NCBI RefSeq assembly: GCF_030407435.1 | Contig: NZ_JASDDK010000004.1 | Location: forward strand, 124,001 to 188,000 | Reading direction: 5' to 3' | DNA length: 64,000 nucleotides | Origin: Winogradskyella bathintestinalis | GTDB taxonomy: Bacteria; Bacteroidota; Bacteroidia; Flavobacteriales; Flavobacteriaceae | Part shown: in pieces, positions 61,550 through 64,000 of the stretch | How positions within the stretch are numbered: position 1 is the stretch's first letter | Layout: the number at the start of each line of letters is the position of its first letter | Made by a program: the position numbers and the translations under genes | The notes under the pieces: model-generated | Seen by the model: only the letters and a program-made list of their open reading frames with translations | Told to the model about the DNA's origin: nothing | The model's database searches: none

Positions 61550-63016
61550 ATGAAATCAAAAATCAATAACTACAGAAACAATTATATTAAGCGGAGTAAA
61601 GTTTCAGTCGCATTACTAATTGCGATTTTAGTCTCAATATCAAGTTTTGCCCAACAAGGCATTAATTATAAAGCGCTTATTAAAGATGATTTAGGAAATG
61701 TAGTTGCCAACCAAGAAATTGAAGTTCGTTTTTTTATATTTAAATCTGGTGGTGGTTTAGAATATAACGAAGATCATTTAACAACTACAGATGCAAATGG
61801 CCTAGTTGTTCTTACTATTGGTCAAGGTTCACCTGGGCAGTTCCAAGATTTTACTACTATAAACTGGGGAGAAGATGACTACGTTTTAAGAGTTGGTATT
61901 GATTTAGAGTTAGACAGCTCTTTCGTTTATTTTGATGACACTCCATTTAATGCTGTGCCTTATGCCCTTTTAGCGGAAAATGTAAGAAACCAAACATTTA
62001 AAAGTGATAATGGTATTACATTTTCAGAAAACACAACTGATGATTTTGTGTTTGGAAGTATGCAACTTGACGATTCCGGCACTTCATTGGGAGATTCCCG
62101 TATGTTCTTTAATGTCGGTAAAGGTTCTTTTAGAGCGGGTAGAGCCTTAGATAACGAATGGGATGATCAGAATATTGGTAATCGCTCAGTAGCTTTTGGT
62201 CTCAACACAATTGCTGCTGGTTATTATTCTACTGCTTTAGGAAATAGAACAAATGCCGAATCTTACGCTTCTACGGCAATTGGCACCTATAATGTTGGAG
62301 GAGGAAATCCTAACGCATGGGTAGATACAGATCCGCTTTTTGAAATTGGCAATGGCACTGCAACTATAAGCACTGAAAGTAGAAGCAATGCCCTTACCGT
62401 TCTTAAAAATGGAAAAGTAGGTATTGGCTATGAATCAGAAACACCGACGCAGACTTTGGATGTTAGCGGTAAGCTAAAAGTAGCCAACGATTTTACAGCA
62501 CCTACACCTGGTACAATCCGTTTTAATGAAACCACTAATGCTTTTGAAGGTTATATTGATGAAATTGGATGGATAACCTTAGGAGAGAAAAAAAGAGAAA
62601 AGACTATTGTTATACCTTCATCACAGTTTATTGGCAGAGGTATAGACAATTCTTCTTGGTATGGTAATAATTTTATATATGGCTCAGATACCGATGTAAT
62701 TGAAGCACCTCTTGTTTTACCAATTAATTCGAGAATATTAAATATAACTTGTGTATTTAAGGATTTTAGCTCAGAGCTAGATTTAACGTTTAGTCTTGTA
62801 AAACATTGTGGAGATTCTGGTCAATTTATATCAGATACAATTATAGGTGGTTATGGATTAATTAATTGGAATAGTTCCGATTTTACGACCATTTCTTTTG
62901 ATGTAGATGAAACCGTTGCATCAACTTGTCAATATCGAATTTTAGCACAATCCCAACCTTCAGAATGGGATGAGATGGTAGTTTATAAAGTATACGTAAC
63001 ATATATTGAAGATTAA
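61550..63016 (+). CDS. Secreted fibre-like protein with N-terminal QGINYKA domain and YadA-type repeats, no S74 chaperone
   Basis: A 488-residue protein. A long basic n-region (RNNYIKRSK) precedes the signal helix ending SFAQ (~35). The N-terminal domain (QGINYKALIKDDLGNVVANQ, NAVPYALLAENV) is the one found in the two S74 fibre proteins of this locus. Three degenerate 14-residue head repeats follow at ~210-250 (SVAFGLNTIAAGYY, STALGNRTNAESYA), then ALTVLKNGKVGIG and a TLDVSGKLKV element typical of tail-fibre shafts, and a C-terminal beta domain (~345-488) that has no S74 motif. How it is folded without the chaperone is unknown; it may co-assemble with its paralogs. Confidence 0.8.
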   Translation: MKSKINNYRNNYIKRSKVSVALLIAILVSISSFAQQGINYKALIKDDLGNVVANQEIEVRFFIFKSGGGLEYNEDHLTTTDANGLVVLTIGQGSPGQFQDFTTINWGEDDYVLRVGIDLELDSSFVYFDDTPFNAVPYALLAENVRNQTFKSDNGITFSENTTDDFVFGSMQLDDSGTSLGDSRMFFNVGKGSFRAGRALDNEWDDQNIGNRSVAFGLNTIAAGYYSTALGNRTNAESYASTAIGTYNVGGGNPNAWVDTDPLFEIGNGTATISTESRSNALTVLKNGKVGIGYESETPTQTLDVSGKLKVANDFTAPTPGTIRFNETTNAFEGYIDEIGWITLGEKKREKTIVIPSSQFIGRGIDNSSWYGNNFIYGSDTDVIEAPLVLPINSRILNITCVFKDFSSELDLTFSLVKHCGDSGQFISDTIIGGYGLINWNSSDFTTISFDVDETVASTCQYRILAQSQPSEWDEMVVYKVYVTYIED

Positions 63017-63077
63017 AGTACTTTAAAAAAGTGACCATATCATGTGTCATAAATAATAGTAAAAAAAATATAATACA

Positions 63078-63707
63078 ATGAAAAAACAAATCATACTCAT
63101 CGCTATCATACTGTTGGTAGCCTGTAAATCAGAAACCAATAAAGACACAACAAGTACAAATCAAACCGTTCAAAAAGACAAAAAAAAAGAGGTTAAAATA
63201 TCCAACACTTCCAGTGCAGATTATAGTAGTTTGTTTGATACCTATACCTGTGATGTTTCTGTATCTGATCTCGCCAAAGTGCTACAAATACCAGAACCTA
63301 ATATTAGTGCACAAACAAGTAAATCGCCAAACGAATGTCTTTTTAAAATCAACGGATTTGGTGAAGGTCACGATAATACAGGGACAACCTTTCGCTTTAT
63401 GTCAGTTCCGAGCAGCAAAGGACAGAGCAAAAAAGAAATTGCAAACCTCTTGAAAGATAAAGCAGAGCTACCAAGTGGCGTACTTATGGGCAGAGATATT
63501 GTATTGGCAGATGCTGGCGATTGTTATATCACACTTCAGCCACGACGAGGCACAGTGCGTATATTAAACCAAAACTACGACAGCTTCTTTGTGATCACCT
63601 ATCAAACTAAAGCTTCTGTGCAAGGCAGAACTGAGGAACAACATGAGGCACTGACGAATAAAGTAAAGGATTTAGCTAATTATTTGGTGACAACGCATAA
63701 AAAATGA
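63078..63707 (+). CDS. Lipoprotein of unknown function
   Basis: A 209-residue lipoprotein with lipobox LVAC (Cys16), a Thr/Lys/Asn-rich linker to ~50, and a compact domain from ~50 (YTCDVSVSDLAKVLQIPEPN, SPNECLFKINGFG, VLADAGDCYITLQPRRGT) with two or three cysteines. I do not recognise the fold; the pattern of a Cys followed by V-S-x-x-D-L-A-K-V-L recalls small periplasmic domains of Bacteroidetes lipoproteins. Its TGA stop overlaps the ATG of a 30-codon frame downstream. Part of the fibre locus by direction and spacing. Confidence 0.75.
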   Translation: MKKQIILIAIILLVACKSETNKDTTSTNQTVQKDKKKEVKISNTSSADYSSLFDTYTCDVSVSDLAKVLQIPEPNISAQTSKSPNECLFKINGFGEGHDNTGTTFRFMSVPSSKGQSKKEIANLLKDKAELPSGVLMGRDIVLADAGDCYITLQPRRGTVRILNQNYDSFFVITYQTKASVQGRTEEQHEALTNKVKDLANYLVTTHKK

Positions 63708-63796
63708 CAACCCTAATTTATATCTGTTCAGGAATAATAATATTAATTCTATTAAACTTATTACTATTAAAATTTAGCTGCAATAGGAATAAATAA
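63704..63796 (+). CDS. Candidate 30-residue single-span membrane peptide
   Basis: An ATGA overlap with the upstream lipoprotein stop starts a 30-codon frame whose product begins MTTLIYICSGIIILILL and ends KFSCNRNK: one hydrophobic span of ~22 residues with a basic tail. The overlap points to translational coupling. It is too short for codon statistics to decide. It could be a small membrane regulator or a chance frame. Confidence 0.4.
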   Translation: MTTLIYICSGIIILILLNLLLLKFSCNRNK

Positions 63797-64000
63797 CCAG
63801 TAATAGTAAGTCATGTTACATACGTTATATCATTTGTTACAATAGTAATATACCAAATAAAGTATGAATAGTAATTTTATAAAAGTTTTTAATGCAAAAT
63901 CAGAAACTAATTTTCCCTCTAATAACTATACATAAACACCCTATTATTAATTATTTGGATTTTAAATTATAAATGGATAACCAAAATATTTATGTATTAT
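63797..64000. other. Intergenic sequence at the right edge, possible next gene start
   Basis: AT-rich, with GTTACATA repeated in similar context before the mini-protein gene (near 51319) and here (near 63815). An ATG at 63973 opens a frame (MDNQNIYVL) that runs off the window; too short to judge. Confidence 0.25.

Noticed and set aside
1..64000. tRNA, rRNA, riboswitch or phage attachment sites
   Set aside because: I looked for tRNA-like cloverleaf ends, rRNA-like GC-richer segments and known riboswitch-like leaders and saw none; a covariance-model search would be decisive.

Overview
The window reads as a chromosomal segment of a marine-type member of the Flavobacteriaceae (Bacteroidota). The evidence is its AT-rich sequence, promoters of the Bacteroidetes TAnnTTTG type with little Shine-Dalgarno signal, type IX secretion (T9SS) type B sorting domains, a hybrid two-component system (HTCS) regulator, DUF5606, and the TPR-DUF368-aroE-DUF349 gene order. 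The genus cannot be named from the sequence alone. I see no rRNA or tRNA genes, no insertion sequence and no CRISPR array.

Bases 1-12642 are mostly core genes: the tail of an OstA-like protein, a class III aminotransferase, a TPR protein, two tandem DUF368 membrane proteins overlapping aroE, a DUF349 protein, then on the minus strand def-DUF5606-mazG and ruvX, and on the plus strand dapD. Bases 12744-18802 form a surface-glycan island: two different polysaccharide-associated ATP-grasp proteins, a Stealth-type phosphotransferase, two GT2 glycosyltransferases, and YrbL-like and InaA/WaaP-like kinase-fold proteins. Bases 19270-25507 hold a tRNA nucleotidyltransferase, heme A synthase, a pRiA4b ORF-3-like protein, a conserved hypothetical with kinase-like motifs, and an ABC exporter pair.

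Bases 25615-46876 hold six consecutive very large secreted proteins, each with a signal peptide and a C-terminal T9SS type B (gliding-motility-associated) domain. They share one repeated domain of about 90 residues that opens with a C-D-x-D-x-D-G-like loop and carries a second cysteine; I count about 4, 4, 1, 11, 14 and 2 copies. Three of the six begin with a choice-of-anchor L domain. Domain shuffling and a duplicated three-domain block are visible.

Bases 47363-63796 hold an HTCS sensor-regulator followed by a co-directional run of genes whose products are nearly all exported: a 50-residue mini-protein, two fibre proteins with head repeats of 17 and 14 residues and an S74 intramolecular chaperone, lipoproteins, an OmpA-like lipoprotein, paralogous secreted proteins of unknown function, a third fibre-like protein, and a 30-residue membrane peptide coupled to the last lipoprotein. 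A partial tandem duplication left a decayed ompA tail between the two paralogs. This regulator plus secreted-fibre locus and the repeat-adhesin array are the best candidates for under-described biology. Functions of most of these secreted proteins are inference only.
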